Positions 23,086 to 32,535 are shown, counted from the first letter of the stretch. The stretch is 64,000 bases of DNA from an uncultured Oscillospiraceae bacterium (GCA_944382965.1 CALWOA010000010.1:1-64000), one strand, 5' to 3'. Made by a program: numbers and translations. Notes: a model not told the origin generated them from the sequence alone.

Positions 23086-24408
23086 ATGGCGTTTTCTTTT
23101 TTCGGAGGGGTCCATCCCAAAGAAAATAAGTGGTACGCTTGTGACAAGGAAACCCAGGTATTCCCTGCCCCGGATATCGTGGTTATCCCCATGTCCCAGC
23201 ATATCGGCGCCCCCTGCAAGCCCCTGGTGAAAAAAGGGGATCTGGTTACCGTTGGTCAGAAAATCGGTGACAACCAGGGTTTGTGTGTTCCCGTTCATGC
23301 TTCCGTTTCCGGTAAGGTCAAGGCCGTAGAGGCCAGAGCCCACACCAGCGGCACCACCATGATGAGTGTGGTCATCGAAAACGATCACTTGGACACCCTG
23401 TGTCCCGATATCCACAAGCGCACCCAGGAACAGGTGGATGCCCTGAGCGCAGAGCAGCTGATCGATATTATTCATGAAGGCGGCATCGTCGGTATGGGCG
23501 GCGCTACCTTCCCCACCCATGTCAAGCTCTCCGGCGGTATCGGCAAAGTGGATACCGTCATTATCAATGCCGGCGAGTGCGAGCCTTACATAACTGCCGA
23601 CGACCGGCTGTGCCGGGAGCATCCGGCGGAACTGATCTCCGGCCTGAAGATCATTATGAAAATCTTCGGTCTGAAGGAAGGCCACATCGGTATTGAGGAC
23701 AACAAGCCCGAGGCCATCAAGTCCCTGATTGCCAATCTGGACGCTTCCGATGGCATCAGCGTGGACATTTTGCCTGCCAAGTACCCCCAGGGCGCAGAAA
23801 AGCAGCTGATCTACGCCATTACCGGCCGGGAAGTTCCCTCCGGCGGTCTGCCCGCTGCGGTGGGCTGCGCCGTGTTCAACGCCGCTACCTGCAAGGCCAT
23901 CCACGACGTGGTCTATGACGGCATGCCCCTGATTTCCCGGATCGTCACCGTTTCCGGCGATATCATCATGGAGCCGAAGAACCTGCTGGTTCCCATCGGC
24001 ACTGCCTTCAACGATCTGCTGGAAGCCTGCGGCCACAGCGAGAATCCTTACAAGGTCCTCTCCGGCGGCCCCATGATGGGCACTGCCCAGTATGACCTGA
24101 ACGTTCCCACCATCAAGGGCGTCAACGCCGTGACGGTGCTGGGCAAGCGCAACGAGTTTGCGGTGGAAGAGCCCCACTGCCTGCGCTGCGGCAAGTGCAT
24201 CGACGCCTGCCCCATGAAGCTGATGCCGGTGCTGATGTACAAGGCAATACAGTCCGGTGACGTGGAGGACATGAAGGTCAACAACATCATGGACTGCATC
24301 GAGTGCGGCTGCTGCGCCTACACCTGCCCCGCCAGCGTTCCTCTGGTTCTGGGCTTCCGGGTGGGCAAACAGCACATCCGCAACGCTGCCGCTGCGGCGA
24401 AGAAGTAA
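23086..24408 (+). CDS. rnfC: Rnf complex subunit C
   Basis: This 440-residue peripheral subunit of the ferredoxin:NAD oxidoreductase holds the NADH/FMN site (GGIVGMGGATFPTHVKL and NAGECEPYITADDRL, as in NuoF-like proteins). Two [4Fe-4S] motifs are at about residues 365-376 (CLRCGKCIDACP) and 404-415 (CIECGCCAYTCP). The Rnf complex couples electron flow between ferredoxin and NAD to sodium or proton export. It is the first gene of the complete operon C-D-G-E-A-B. AAAGAGGTGA precedes the ATG. Confidence 0.97.
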   Translation: MAFSFFGGVHPKENKWYACDKETQVFPAPDIVVIPMSQHIGAPCKPLVKKGDLVTVGQKIGDNQGLCVPVHASVSGKVKAVEARAHTSGTTMMSVVIENDHLDTLCPDIHKRTQEQVDALSAEQLIDIIHEGGIVGMGGATFPTHVKLSGGIGKVDTVIINAGECEPYITADDRLCREHPAELISGLKIIMKIFGLKEGHIGIEDNKPEAIKSLIANLDASDGISVDILPAKYPQGAEKQLIYAITGREVPSGGLPAAVGCAVFNAATCKAIHDVVYDGMPLISRIVTVSGDIIMEPKNLLVPIGTAFNDLLEACGHSENPYKVLSGGPMMGTAQYDLNVPTIKGVNAVTVLGKRNEFAVEEPHCLRCGKCIDACPMKLMPVLMYKAIQSGDVEDMKVNNIMDCIECGCCAYTCPASVPLVLGFRVGKQHIRNAAAAAKK

Positions 24409-24422
24409 GGAGGGGAGAACCT

Positions 24423-25418
24423 ATGGCACAGATGAAATATTTTTATGAGCTGACCATTTCCAGCTCTCCCCACGCCCACAGCCCCATCACCACCCAGACC
24501 ATTATGCGGGATGTCCTCATCGCCCTGGCCCCTGCCATGCTGGGAGGCATCTATTTCTTCGGCTTCCGGGCACTGGCTGTGACCCTGGTGAGTGTGGCTG
24601 CCTGTGTATTCTTTGAGTGGGCTTACTGCAAGCTGACCAAGACCCATTGCAAAATCTACGACCTGTCCGCCTGTGTTACCGGCGTGCTGCTTTCCTTTGT
24701 CTGCCCGGTGACCATTCCCTACTGGACCATCATTCTGGGCGCCCTGTTTGCCATTGTCATCGTCAAGATGCTCTTTGGCGGCCTGGGCAAGAACATTGTC
24801 AACCCCGCTCTGGCCGGACGGGCCTTCCTGTTCAGCTGGCCGGTGATTATGAGCACCTGGGTGACTGTAGGCTACAAAAATGCGCCGGGCCTGCTGTCCA
24901 CTGCCGACATCGTCACCTCCGCTACTCCTCTTGCCAACATGCACCAGGGTATGATGCCCACCGATTCCATTACCAGCATGTTCCTGGGCAATGTGGGCGG
25001 CTGCCTGGGCGAAACCTCCGCCCTGCTGCTGCTGATTGGCTTCGGGTATCTGCTGGCCCGCAAGGTCATTACCCCCCGGATTCCTGTGGCCTACATCGGC
25101 ACCGTGGCTGTGCTGACCTTCCTGTTCCCTCTGGGCAATGACCGCATCGCTTGGATGTGCGCTCAGGTATGCGGCGGCGGCCTGATGCTGGGCGCCATCT
25201 TCATGGCTACCGACTACGTCACCTCCCCGGTGACCAAGCTGGGTCAGATCGTCTACGGCGTGGGCTGCGGCGTGCTGACCGTGATGATCCGCTACTTCGG
25301 CGGCTACAATGAAGGCGTTTCCTACGCCATTCTGGTTATGAACTGCTGCGTGGTGCTGCTGGACAGAATCGGCCGTCCCGTGAAGTTCGGCGCTCCCAGG
25401 AAGGAGGCGGCCAAATAA
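24423..25418 (+). CDS. rnfD: Rnf complex subunit D
   Basis: A 331-residue integral membrane subunit with about ten helices. The TSATPLANM segment near residue 165-170 carries the threonine that is covalently flavinylated in RnfD/NqrB proteins. It forms part of the ion path. The start is ATG 24423, after AAGGAGGGGAG that directly follows the rnfC stop. It shares one base with the rnfG start. Confidence 0.95.
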   Translation: MAQMKYFYELTISSSPHAHSPITTQTIMRDVLIALAPAMLGGIYFFGFRALAVTLVSVAACVFFEWAYCKLTKTHCKIYDLSACVTGVLLSFVCPVTIPYWTIILGALFAIVIVKMLFGGLGKNIVNPALAGRAFLFSWPVIMSTWVTVGYKNAPGLLSTADIVTSATPLANMHQGMMPTDSITSMFLGNVGGCLGETSALLLLIGFGYLLARKVITPRIPVAYIGTVAVLTFLFPLGNDRIAWMCAQVCGGGLMLGAIFMATDYVTSPVTKLGQIVYGVGCGVLTVMIRYFGGYNEGVSYAILVMNCCVVLLDRIGRPVKFGAPRKEAAK

Positions 25419-25972
25419 TGAAAACCGAAACAACCGCAAAATACGTGCTTCGGCTGGCCCTGACACTGCTGATTATCACCTCGGTGGTTGCCGTGGCTCT
25501 GGCCGGGGTCAACGCCATCACCGCACCCAAAATTGCCCAGCTCAACGCAGAAAAGACCCAGCAGGCCATTGAAGCGGTGCTGCCCGGCGGCTTCGACACC
25601 GAAATCACCGACTTTACCGATGATACCGGTCTGGTAAGCAAGGTTTACGCCGGAGAAAACGGCTACGCCTTTGAGGTCACCCCCAGCGGCTTTGACAACA
25701 CCATCACCATGATGGTTGGCGTGGATCTGGAAGGCAAGGTTCTGGGCATCTCCATTGTGTCCCACACCGAAACCTCCGGTCTGGGCGCTGTGGCTGCCGC
25801 TTCCACCGCTGCCGGTGAAGCCTTCCGGGGTCAGTTTGTTGGAAAATCCGGCTCGGTGTCCGTGACCAAGGACGGCGGCGATGTGGATGCCCTCACCGGC
25901 GCCACCATCACCTCCCGGGCTGTCTGCTCCGGCGTCAACGCCGCCCTGGCCTGCGCCGGGAATCTGGGCTAA
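25418..25972 (+). CDS. rnfG: Rnf complex subunit G
   Basis: This 184-residue subunit has one N-terminal membrane helix and an extracytoplasmic FMN-binding domain. The flavin attachment motif is TGATITSRAV at about residues 159-168, with the threonine at 163 expected to bind FMN through phosphoester linkage, a reaction done by ApbE-type enzymes that are not encoded in this window. TAATG overlap with rnfD indicates coupling. Confidence 0.95.
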   Translation: MKTETTAKYVLRLALTLLIITSVVAVALAGVNAITAPKIAQLNAEKTQQAIEAVLPGGFDTEITDFTDDTGLVSKVYAGENGYAFEVTPSGFDNTITMMVGVDLEGKVLGISIVSHTETSGLGAVAAASTAAGEAFRGQFVGKSGSVSVTKDGGDVDALTGATITSRAVCSGVNAALACAGNLG

Positions 25973-25983
25973 GGAGGTAGCGT

Positions 25984-26628
25984 ATGAATTTCAAAAGACA
26001 ATTCCGGGAAGGTCTGCTGACCAAGAACCCGGTTACCGTGCAGCTGCTGGGCATGTGCTCCACCCTGGCCATCACCACCAGCCTGTTTAACGGCATTGGC
26101 ATGGGTCTGGCGGTTACCGCCATTCTGACCTGCTCCAACATTCTCATCGCCGCACTGCGGAATTTCATTCCTTCCCAGATCCGCATTGCCGCCTATATCA
26201 CTATCATCGCAGGCTTCGTCACCGTGGTTGACCTGCTGCTGAAGGCCTTCATCCCCGCTCTGAGCCAGAGCCTGGGCGTGTTCATCCCGTTGATCGTGGT
26301 TAACTGCATCATTCTGGGCCGGGCAGAAGGCTTCGCCTCCAAGAATACCGTGCTGGCTTCTGCCGTGGACGGCATCTGCCAGGGCATCGGCTACACCTTG
26401 GCTCTGGTGATCATGTGCGTTATCCGGGAACTGCTGGGCAGCGGCACCTTCGGCGGCGGTCTGCTCAACGGCGGCGAAGGCATCCGGCTGATTCCTTCCC
26501 AGTTCCCCGCCATGCAGATGGTCATGCCTGTGGGCGGCTTCCTGACCCTGGGCTTCGTCATCGCCGGTTCTCAGTGGCTGATGAAGCACCTGGACATCAA
26601 GAATAAGAAGAAGGAGGCTGCCAAATAA
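25984..26628 (+). CDS. rnfE: Rnf complex subunit E
   Basis: A 214-residue integral membrane subunit of the RnfA/E family with about six helices. It begins RQFREGLLTKNPVTVQLLGM and contains NCIILGRAEGFASKN, both family hallmarks. Together with RnfA it forms the membrane core with the buried iron-sulfur site. It overlaps rnfA by one base. AAGGAGG precedes its ATG. Confidence 0.96.
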   Translation: MNFKRQFREGLLTKNPVTVQLLGMCSTLAITTSLFNGIGMGLAVTAILTCSNILIAALRNFIPSQIRIAAYITIIAGFVTVVDLLLKAFIPALSQSLGVFIPLIVVNCIILGRAEGFASKNTVLASAVDGICQGIGYTLALVIMCVIRELLGSGTFGGGLLNGGEGIRLIPSQFPAMQMVMPVGGFLTLGFVIAGSQWLMKHLDIKNKKKEAAK

Positions 26629-27206
26629 TGGAAGCGATTTTTGGTATTCTCATCAGCGCTTTGCTGACCCAGAACTTCATTCTGGTGAAGTTCTACGGCA
26701 TCTGCCCCTTCATGGGCGTGTCCAAGAAAATCGACACCGCTTTGGGCATGGGTCTGGCGGTTACCTTCGTCATGGCCCTGGCCTCCGCTGCCTGCTACGG
26801 CATTAATCTGATCCTCATCGCCCTGAATCTGGAATACATGCAGACGGTGGTGTTCATTCTGGCCATTGCCTCCATCGTGCAGGTGGTGGAAATGTTCCTG
26901 AAAAAGAGCGTTCCTGCCCTGTACAAAGCTCTGGGCGTGTTCCTGCCTCTGATTACCACCAACTGCGCCGTGCTGGGCGTGGTGCTGGTAAACGTGCAGC
27001 AGGGCTACAACTTCCTGCTGAGCACCATCAACGGCGCTGCCGGTGGTCTGGGCTTTACCCTGGCCATTGTGCTGTTCGCTTCCATCCGGGAACGGGTGAA
27101 CCGGAGCGAGTGCCCCGAGTGCTTCAAGGGCTTCCCCATTGCGCTGATTGCCGCCGGTCTGCTGGCTCTTTCCTTCATGGGCTTCTCCGGTCTGAGCATT
27201 TTCTAA
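26628..27206 (+). CDS. rnfA: Rnf complex subunit A
   Basis: This 192-residue membrane subunit is homologous to RnfE, with FVLVKFYGICPFMGVSK-like and TTNCAVLGVVL segments. The conserved cysteines in GICPF and TNCAV are the proposed ligands of an intramembrane [2Fe-2S] centre at the RnfA/E interface. The length is normal for the family. Confidence 0.96.
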   Translation: MEAIFGILISALLTQNFILVKFYGICPFMGVSKKIDTALGMGLAVTFVMALASAACYGINLILIALNLEYMQTVVFILAIASIVQVVEMFLKKSVPALYKALGVFLPLITTNCAVLGVVLVNVQQGYNFLLSTINGAAGGLGFTLAIVLFASIRERVNRSECPECFKGFPIALIAAGLLALSFMGFSGLSIF

Positions 27207-27219
27207 GGAGGGCGAAAGA

Positions 27220-28095
27220 ATGGAAATTTTGATTGCGGTTGCAATTCTGGGCGGCCTGGGCCTGATTTTTGGTCTTGTTCTGGCTGCTGCTTCCAAAGTA
27301 TTCTATGTAGAGAGCGACCCCCGGCTGGATCAGCTGAACGAGTGTCTGCCCGGCGCCAACTGCGGCGGCTGCGGCTATGCCGGCTGCAGCGCTTACGCAG
27401 AAGCCGTGTTCAACGGCGAGGCGGAAATCGGCAAGTGCGCCTCCGGCGGCAACGACTGCGCCCAGGCCATGGCTGCCATTATGGGTGTCAAGGCCCAGAC
27501 CGTCACCCGGAAAGTTGCCCTGGTGCGCTGCTCCGGTGAAAAGATTTACGACACCGACGGCAACCTGACCAAGGGTGCCAAGGTCAAGGCCAACTACGAA
27601 GGTTTCAAGAACTGTCTGGCGGCTTCCAAGGTCGGCGGCAGCGGTCCCCTGTCCTGTAAGTACGGCTGCCTGGGCTACGGCAGCTGTGTAAAGGCCTGCA
27701 AGTACGGCGCCATGAAGATCGTCAACGGCGTTGCCCATGTGGACGAAGATCTGTGTGTGGGCTGTATGGCCTGTGCCACCGTATGTCCCCGGCATCTGAT
27801 TGTGCCGGTGGAGCCGGATCGGAATGTGGTCATCGCCTGTGCGTCTCTCGCCAAGGGCGCCGTCACCACCCGCAGCTGCACCGTCGGCTGCATCGGCTGC
27901 GGCCTGTGCAAGAAGATCTGCCCCAACGAGGCCATCACGGTGGAAAACAACCTGGCGACTATCGACTACAGCAAGTGCACCAACTGCGGTCTGTGCGCCA
28001 CGGTTTGCCCCAAGCATCTGATTAAGGACTCCAAGGTGGAAGACCTGGGCGACCCGGTGGTTCAGTCCCGGAACGGCCCGGTAATTCAGGCGTAA
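27220..28095 (+). CDS. rnfB: Rnf complex subunit B
   Basis: A 291-residue ferredoxin-like subunit with an N-terminal membrane anchor and the [4Fe-4S] motif CLPGANCGGCGYAGCSAYAE (about 46-66). A run of ferredoxin motifs follows, including CVGCMACATVCP, CIGCGLCKKICP and CTNCGLCATVCP. It is the entry point for electrons from reduced ferredoxin. It ends the operon, followed by a strong terminator. Confidence 0.96.
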   Translation: MEILIAVAILGGLGLIFGLVLAAASKVFYVESDPRLDQLNECLPGANCGGCGYAGCSAYAEAVFNGEAEIGKCASGGNDCAQAMAAIMGVKAQTVTRKVALVRCSGEKIYDTDGNLTKGAKVKANYEGFKNCLAASKVGGSGPLSCKYGCLGYGSCVKACKYGAMKIVNGVAHVDEDLCVGCMACATVCPRHLIVPVEPDRNVVIACASLAKGAVTTRSCTVGCIGCGLCKKICPNEAITVENNLATIDYSKCTNCGLCATVCPKHLIKDSKVEDLGDPVVQSRNGPVIQA

Positions 28096-28108
28096 CGTGT
28101 AAAAAGAG

Positions 28109-28144
28109 AACGTGGAACAGGAGAAATCTTGTTCCACGTTTTTT
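28109..28144 (+). terminator. Terminator of the rnf operon
   Basis: AACGTGGAACA pairs with TGTTCCACGTT around a ten-base loop, followed by TTTTTT. Confidence 0.9.
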
Positions 28145-28165
28145 ATGCTTTTATTGTCGGCTTCC

Positions 28166-28702
28166 TCACGGATTGTCCCGGAGATAGTCCTCTTTTGTAA
28201 TCATCATTTGCAGAAATCCATCCTCCACACCCAGTTCCCGGAAACCTGCCTTGCGGTGGGTTTCCCATGCGGCTATTTCGTTACGGGCAACCTCAAAATC
28301 ATTGTGGATTCTGGAAATGCCGCAGACACGGAACGCATGATCCAGCATCAGCTTCAGCGCCGAAACGGCATACCCCTTCCCACGGAAGGGTGCATAAATC
28401 ACGATGCCCATATCCCACCAGTCCTTTTCCGGCGTATAGTGAAAGTTCACATCCCCCAGCCATTCTCCATCGGAGCAGCGCTTGATATAGGCATAGAAAC
28501 GCTCCGGCTCGTGTCCGACCAAGCTTTTGTAGCAGTCGGGCAGCACCTCGTCCGGGTAGTCCACGCAGCCGGTGTCCCGGTGGTAGCCGTCATAGTCAAC
28601 ATCCCAATTTGCGTTGTAAGACATGGTTTCCGGATCGGAGGTCATCTTCTGAAAAAACCACATATCTTCCAGTTTTGGGATGTACAGTTCCAGTTTTTCC
28701 AT
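28166..28702 (-). CDS. GNAT-family N-acetyltransferase
   Basis: This 178-residue protein has the acetyl-CoA pyrophosphate loop in YAPFRGKGYAVSALKLMLDHA and the later RNEIAAWETHRKAGFRELG motif of the GNAT fold. The acceptor cannot be read from the sequence. The gene lies four bases behind the MFS gene and is probably co-transcribed with it. The convergent rnf terminator is just beyond its stop. Confidence 0.85.
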   Translation of the reverse strand: MEKLELYIPKLEDMWFFQKMTSDPETMSYNANWDVDYDGYHRDTGCVDYPDEVLPDCYKSLVGHEPERFYAYIKRCSDGEWLGDVNFHYTPEKDWWDMGIVIYAPFRGKGYAVSALKLMLDHAFRVCGISRIHNDFEVARNEIAAWETHRKAGFRELGVEDGFLQMMITKEDYLRDNP

Positions 28703-28706
28703 TTTG

Positions 28707-29879
28707 CTACCTCACATTGTTTCTTATTTGCACCTTTCGGAAGGTAGTTTCCGTCATGGCGATCATCAGAATGCCAAAGAGCAGAATGTACACCGGGAAC
28801 AGCCGGATGCTGATGTGGTTTGCAATCAGGCCAAACACAGGCGGCACAAAGGTAGAGCCCACATAGGCGCTGGCCATTTGGATGCCGATGATGGCCTGGG
28901 AATTTTCCGCTCCGAAATTTCCCGGGGTGGCGTGGATGATGCTGGGGTATACCGGGGCACAGCCCAGGCCAATGATGACCAGCCCCGCCAGAGCCGGGAG
29001 GTTGCCGCCCCAGGGCAGCAGCACGCAGGCAATGCCCACACCCATCACGGCGGCCCCAAGGCGGATCATGGTTCTGTCCCCCAGTTTTTCCGACACCAGA
29101 CCGGACAGGAACCGCCCGGCGGTGATGCCGATATAAAACAGCGCGCCGAAAGCGGCAGCCACTTCCTTGGTAATCCCCCGGGCCTCCACCAGGAAGCTGC
29201 TGGCCCAAAGCATGGTGGTGCTCTCGGCGGCGCAGTAGGCGAAGAAGCCAATCAGAAGGCTGGGCACGCCCCGGATTTTCAGAGCGCCGGAAATGCCGAG
29301 GATTTTTCCATTTTCTTCCTCAGTTTCGCCCTTTTGGTGAATTTTCCACACCGGCAGGGTCAGAACCAGCACCAGGGCAATGGCAAACTGAATCCCGCCC
29401 ACCATCCGGTAGCCGGTCTGCCAGACGCTGTGCATCAAGGCCCAGCTCATCACATAGGGACTGACAATGGTGCCCACGCCCCAGAAGCAATGCAGCCAGC
29501 TCATATGCCGGGAGCTGTAGTGCAGGGCAACGTAGTTATTCAGGGCTGCGTCAATGGCCCCGGCACCCAGGCCGTAGGGAATGGCCCAGAGGCAGAGCAT
29601 CCAGAAAGCGCTGGCGGTGGAAAAACCCCACAGAGAAATAGCTGTCAGCACCACGCTGGCCACGGTCACATACTGGGTACGAAATTTTTGGGTGAGCCGC
29701 TCGGACAAGAGACTGGAGCAAATAGTTCCTCCGCTGATCATCATGGACACAATGCCCATGTAGGAAATGGGAACGGAAAAAACTTCCCGCATGGTAGGCC
29801 AGCCGGAACCCAGCAGAGAATCCGGCAGTCCCAGGCTGATAAACGCCAGGTAAATCAGAGATAGGAGCAGCAAATACAT
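28707..29879 (-). CDS. Major facilitator superfamily transporter
   Basis: A 390-residue protein with twelve predicted helices. The first helix pair contains LAFISLGLPDSLLGSGWPTM, frequent in the FucP/YfkF-like sugar or drug permease subfamily, and the cytoplasmic loop has LLSERLTQKFRTQYV. The substrate is not determined. The start is ATG 29877-29879 with GAGGGAG six bases upstream; the in-frame TTG at 29894 lies in front of that site and is less likely. Confidence 0.87.
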   Translation of the reverse strand: MYLLLLSLIYLAFISLGLPDSLLGSGWPTMREVFSVPISYMGIVSMMISGGTICSSLLSERLTQKFRTQYVTVASVVLTAISLWGFSTASAFWMLCLWAIPYGLGAGAIDAALNNYVALHYSSRHMSWLHCFWGVGTIVSPYVMSWALMHSVWQTGYRMVGGIQFAIALVLVLTLPVWKIHQKGETEEENGKILGISGALKIRGVPSLLIGFFAYCAAESTTMLWASSFLVEARGITKEVAAAFGALFYIGITAGRFLSGLVSEKLGDRTMIRLGAAVMGVGIACVLLPWGGNLPALAGLVIIGLGCAPVYPSIIHATPGNFGAENSQAIIGIQMASAYVGSTFVPPVFGLIANHISIRLFPVYILLFGILMIAMTETTFRKVQIRNNVR

Positions 29880-29916
29880 AACATTCTCCCTCAAATTTTT
29901 TCTTTTTACACAGAGA

Positions 29917-29940
29917 CAGGCAGAGAATAATCTCTGCCTG
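29917..29940 (-). terminator. Hairpin upstream of the MFS gene
   Basis: CAGGCAGAGA and TCTCTGCCTG form a 10-bp stem with a four-base loop. The following sequence is not a clean U-tract, so partial termination or processing is likely. Confidence 0.5.
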
Positions 29941-29946
29941 AATCGT

Positions 29947-30294
29947 TCATTTCTTACCCGTTTTCCAAATAAGGTGGGTAATCCCCATAGAAATCATGCC
30001 CAGAATCAGATAAATTCCGGCGTAGACCAGGAAGGCCGGTTCTCCCATGCCGAAAAAAGCCCAGGTTCCCAGGATGAACAGTGCCGACGTCAGAATGGGC
30101 AGGCTCCACAGAACCTTCCTCCCTTTCCCGGAAAAGATTCCCATGGCAATGGAAAAAATGGGATTGACTCCGAAAAACAGGAGAAAACACACCGCCATGG
30201 CGGCATCCCCTTTTACAAAGTTCACCGTCAGCCAGGGCAGCAGCACCATGATGGCGGCAGAAACTGCCAGCCCCATCAGATAAGGTTTTTTCAT
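29947..30294 (-). CDS. Small hypothetical membrane protein
   Basis: A protein of about 115 residues with four hydrophobic helices (LMGLAVSAAIMVLLPWL, AVCFLLFFGVNPIFSIAMGI, LPILTSALFILGTWAFF, FLVYAGIYLILGMISMGI) and short polar ends. No family is recognised with confidence. The ATG at 30294 overlaps the stop codon of the SdpI-family gene and has AGAGAGG at a workable distance, so it is translationally coupled and may act with it. Confidence 0.6.
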   Translation of the reverse strand: MKKPYLMGLAVSAAIMVLLPWLTVNFVKGDAAMAVCFLLFFGVNPIFSIAMGIFSGKGRKVLWSLPILTSALFILGTWAFFGMGEPAFLVYAGIYLILGMISMGITHLIWKTGKK

Positions 30295-30683
30295 TGGGTG
30301 CATTCCTCTCTTCTGTTTCCGGACTCGTCAAAGTTTTTCTTCAGCGCCCGTTCCACCGGCATAATGGAGCCAAGCAGTGGAATCAGCTGCAGCAGACAAA
30401 TGGCTGTGGAAACCCATCCGATGGTATTCTCGTCCTTGCCCAGCACTGCCAGCATGGGAATCACGGAAACAACCAGCACTGCCCAACCCCAGCGCACCCA
30501 GATTTTTCCACAGGTGCGGTGGGCAAAGGCCCAGGTATCCACATTTTTCATGGATCTTCTGGTGCGGTAGCCAAAGAGGGGGTTAATCTTCTTCGGCGGT
30601 TTTTTGAGAAAATACCAGCCAATGCCGATCATAATCACCGGAACCAGCAGGTTGGTTGCCAGCATGAACAGCCAAAATCCCAT
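30291..30683 (-). CDS. SdpI-family membrane protein
   Basis: This 130-residue protein has helices near residues 5-25, 65-82 and 90-108. The conserved cytoplasmic signature is NPLFGYRTRRSMKNVDTWAFA, typical of the SdpI/YhfL family (PF13630). Bacillus SdpI gives immunity to the SdpC toxin, but most members have no linked toxin, and none is visible here. It lies 12 bases downstream of the aldose epimerase gene and is coupled to the small membrane protein. Confidence 0.85.
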   Translation of the reverse strand: MGFWLFMLATNLLVPVIMIGIGWYFLKKPPKKINPLFGYRTRRSMKNVDTWAFAHRTCGKIWVRWGWAVLVVSVIPMLAVLGKDENTIGWVSTAICLLQLIPLLGSIMPVERALKKNFDESGNRREECTQ

Positions 30684-30695
30684 AACAGCCTCCCG

Positions 30696-31574
30696 TTATC
30701 GCACAAAGGAGGTGCTCAAGGTGCAGCTCCAGCTCTCCCCGGGCAGCAAAATGGCGGCGGCGGGCTTTTCTTCCCAGTTGGTGCTGCCGTTTTCGCTGCT
30801 GGGCAGGCTGTGCCAAGGCTCGATGCAGACGAATTTTGGCATGCCGGGCTTGCTCCACAACAGGGTGTAGGGGAAGTCTCCGATGTTGCACACCACGCCA
30901 CGACCGGTACCCTTTTCATATAGACCCAGGGTCTGGGATTGGAGGTTTACCATGCAGTGGCTGTCATTCTGGAACAGGTTTTCATCCACAGCCAGGGTCT
31001 GGATGTTGGCACCCAGCTGATAATAGTCCCCGTGCATCAGGCCATAGGGCAGGTTGTTGATACAGATGGGAGACTCCATCTGGGAAAACCGCAGCTCATA
31101 GTCGGTAGCCTGGTGCTTGTCGTCAAAGGGTACGGTGAAGGCCGGGTGGTAGCCGATGCCGAAGGGCATCTTCTCTTCGTCCAGATTTTCCACCGTCAGA
31201 GTGTGATGCAGGGTGTCGTTTTCCAGGGTAAAGGTGGACACCAGCCGGAAATCATAAGGAAACTTTGCCAAGGTTTCGGCATTGGCGCACAGCTCCAGTA
31301 CCACGGTGGTTTCGTCCCGGTCTACCAGAACATGCTCCATGTTCCGGGCAAAGCCGTGCTGGGTGGCTTCAAAGGTCTTTCCCTTGGCTACGATTTTGTT
31401 ATCCACAACCTTTCCCGCATGGGGGAAGAGGATGGGAGCATGGTAGCCCCAGACTGCCGGGTCTGCCTGCCACATATGCTCCACACCGTCGCATTTGCGA
31501 ATCACGCTCTTCACCTGGGCGCCCCAGGTGGTAACGGTTGCTTTCAGGTACTCATTTTCGATGGTGTATTCCAT
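30696..31574 (-). CDS. Aldose 1-epimerase family protein
   Basis: A 292-residue beta-sandwich protein of the galactose mutarotase superfamily: LKATVTTWGAQVKSV near the start, PILFPHAGKV, and GIGYHPAFTVPFD with the histidine expected in the active site. It is closer to the YeaD/LacX-type group than to classical GalM. It probably interconverts anomers of a sugar or sugar phosphate. AAGGAGG precedes the ATG. It follows uppP by 18 bases. Confidence 0.88.
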   Translation of the reverse strand: MEYTIENEYLKATVTTWGAQVKSVIRKCDGVEHMWQADPAVWGYHAPILFPHAGKVVDNKIVAKGKTFEATQHGFARNMEHVLVDRDETTVVLELCANAETLAKFPYDFRLVSTFTLENDTLHHTLTVENLDEEKMPFGIGYHPAFTVPFDDKHQATDYELRFSQMESPICINNLPYGLMHGDYYQLGANIQTLAVDENLFQNDSHCMVNLQSQTLGLYEKGTGRGVVCNIGDFPYTLLWSKPGMPKFVCIEPWHSLPSSENGSTNWEEKPAAAILLPGESWSCTLSTSFVR

Positions 31575-31592
31575 ACTATGTTCCTCCTTACG

Positions 31593-32435
31593 TTACGCCA
31601 AAATGAAGGCTTTTGCGGCAAAGTAAATCAGCACCACTGTGCCCAGCACAATCCGGTAGACGCCGAAGGCGGAGAACGAGTGCTTGCGGACGTATTCCAT
31701 CAGGGCCTTGATTACCAGCAGGCTCACCAGGAAGGACACCACGCTGCCGATAATGAGAACCCAGATTTCCGTGGAAGTGGCGCTGACCCCGCTGGCCAGG
31801 AATTTCAGCAGCTTGATGGCGGAAGCGCCCAACATTGTGGGAATGGCCATGAAGAAGCTGAACTCTGCACCGGCGCTGCGGCCCACACCGATCAGAATAG
31901 CGCCCAGAATCGTAGAGCCGGACCGGGAGGTGCCGGGAATCAGGCTCAGGCACTGGAAGGCACCAATCAGCAGAGCGGTTTTATAATCAATGTCGTGAAC
32001 GTCCTGAATCACCCGGCAGTGCTTGCCCTGGTTGCGCCGCTCCACCAGAATGAAGGCGATACCGTAGACAATCAGAGCAATGGACACCACAATGCCGTTG
32101 TGCAGATGCGCATCCATCCAATCGTCAAACAACACGCCCACCACGCCGGAGGGGATAATGGCGGCCACCACCTTAAACCACAGATCCCAGGTCTGACGCT
32201 TTTCCTTCCCGTTTTTGCTGGGAGAGAAGGGGTTGAGCTTGTGGAAGAACAGCACAATCACCGCCAAAATGGCGCCCAGCTGGATGACCACGTCGAACAT
32301 GCTCCGAAATTCCTCGGACACATTCAGATTGATAAATTCATTGAGCAGAATCAGGTGACCTGTGGAGGAAATGGGCAGCCATTCCGTGACGCCCTCCACA
32401 ATGCCGAACAGAACCGCTTTGAGTAATTCGACCAT
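31593..32435 (-). CDS. uppP: Undecaprenyl-diphosphatase
   Basis: This 280-residue membrane enzyme dephosphorylates undecaprenyl pyrophosphate to recycle the lipid carrier of peptidoglycan. Active-site motifs are GIVEGVTEWLPISSTGHLIL near the N-terminus and LIPGTSRSGSTILGAIL near residue 170. About eight helices. High expression gives bacitracin tolerance in other bacteria. The gene is divergent from the two-component system, with PhoP-box-like repeats between them, which suggests envelope or phosphate regulation. Confidence 0.96.
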   Translation of the reverse strand: MVELLKAVLFGIVEGVTEWLPISSTGHLILLNEFINLNVSEEFRSMFDVVIQLGAILAVIVLFFHKLNPFSPSKNGKEKRQTWDLWFKVVAAIIPSGVVGVLFDDWMDAHLHNGIVVSIALIVYGIAFILVERRNQGKHCRVIQDVHDIDYKTALLIGAFQCLSLIPGTSRSGSTILGAILIGVGRSAGAEFSFFMAIPTMLGASAIKLLKFLASGVSATSTEIWVLIIGSVVSFLVSLLVIKALMEYVRKHSFSAFGVYRIVLGTVVLIYFAAKAFILA

Positions 32436-32493
32436 AATCGTTCCTTTCCCATGGAAAATTCAAATTTTGGAAAAATCCTTTCCAGACGGAATC

Positions 32494-32522
32494 ATCATAC
32501 CCCGAAACCGGATAATTTGCAA
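32494..32522 (-). promoter_or_regulatory. Promoter of uppP
   Basis: Minus strand: TTGCAA (32517-32522), 17-base spacer, TATGAT (32494-32499). Confidence 0.6.
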
Positions 32523-32535
32523 GCAGAAGTTTGCG

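Noticed and set aside
30291-30683. SdpI-family gene as part of a toxin-immunity system
   Set aside because: No SdpC-like toxin or SdpAB maturation genes are nearby; the neighbours are an epimerase and a small membrane protein.
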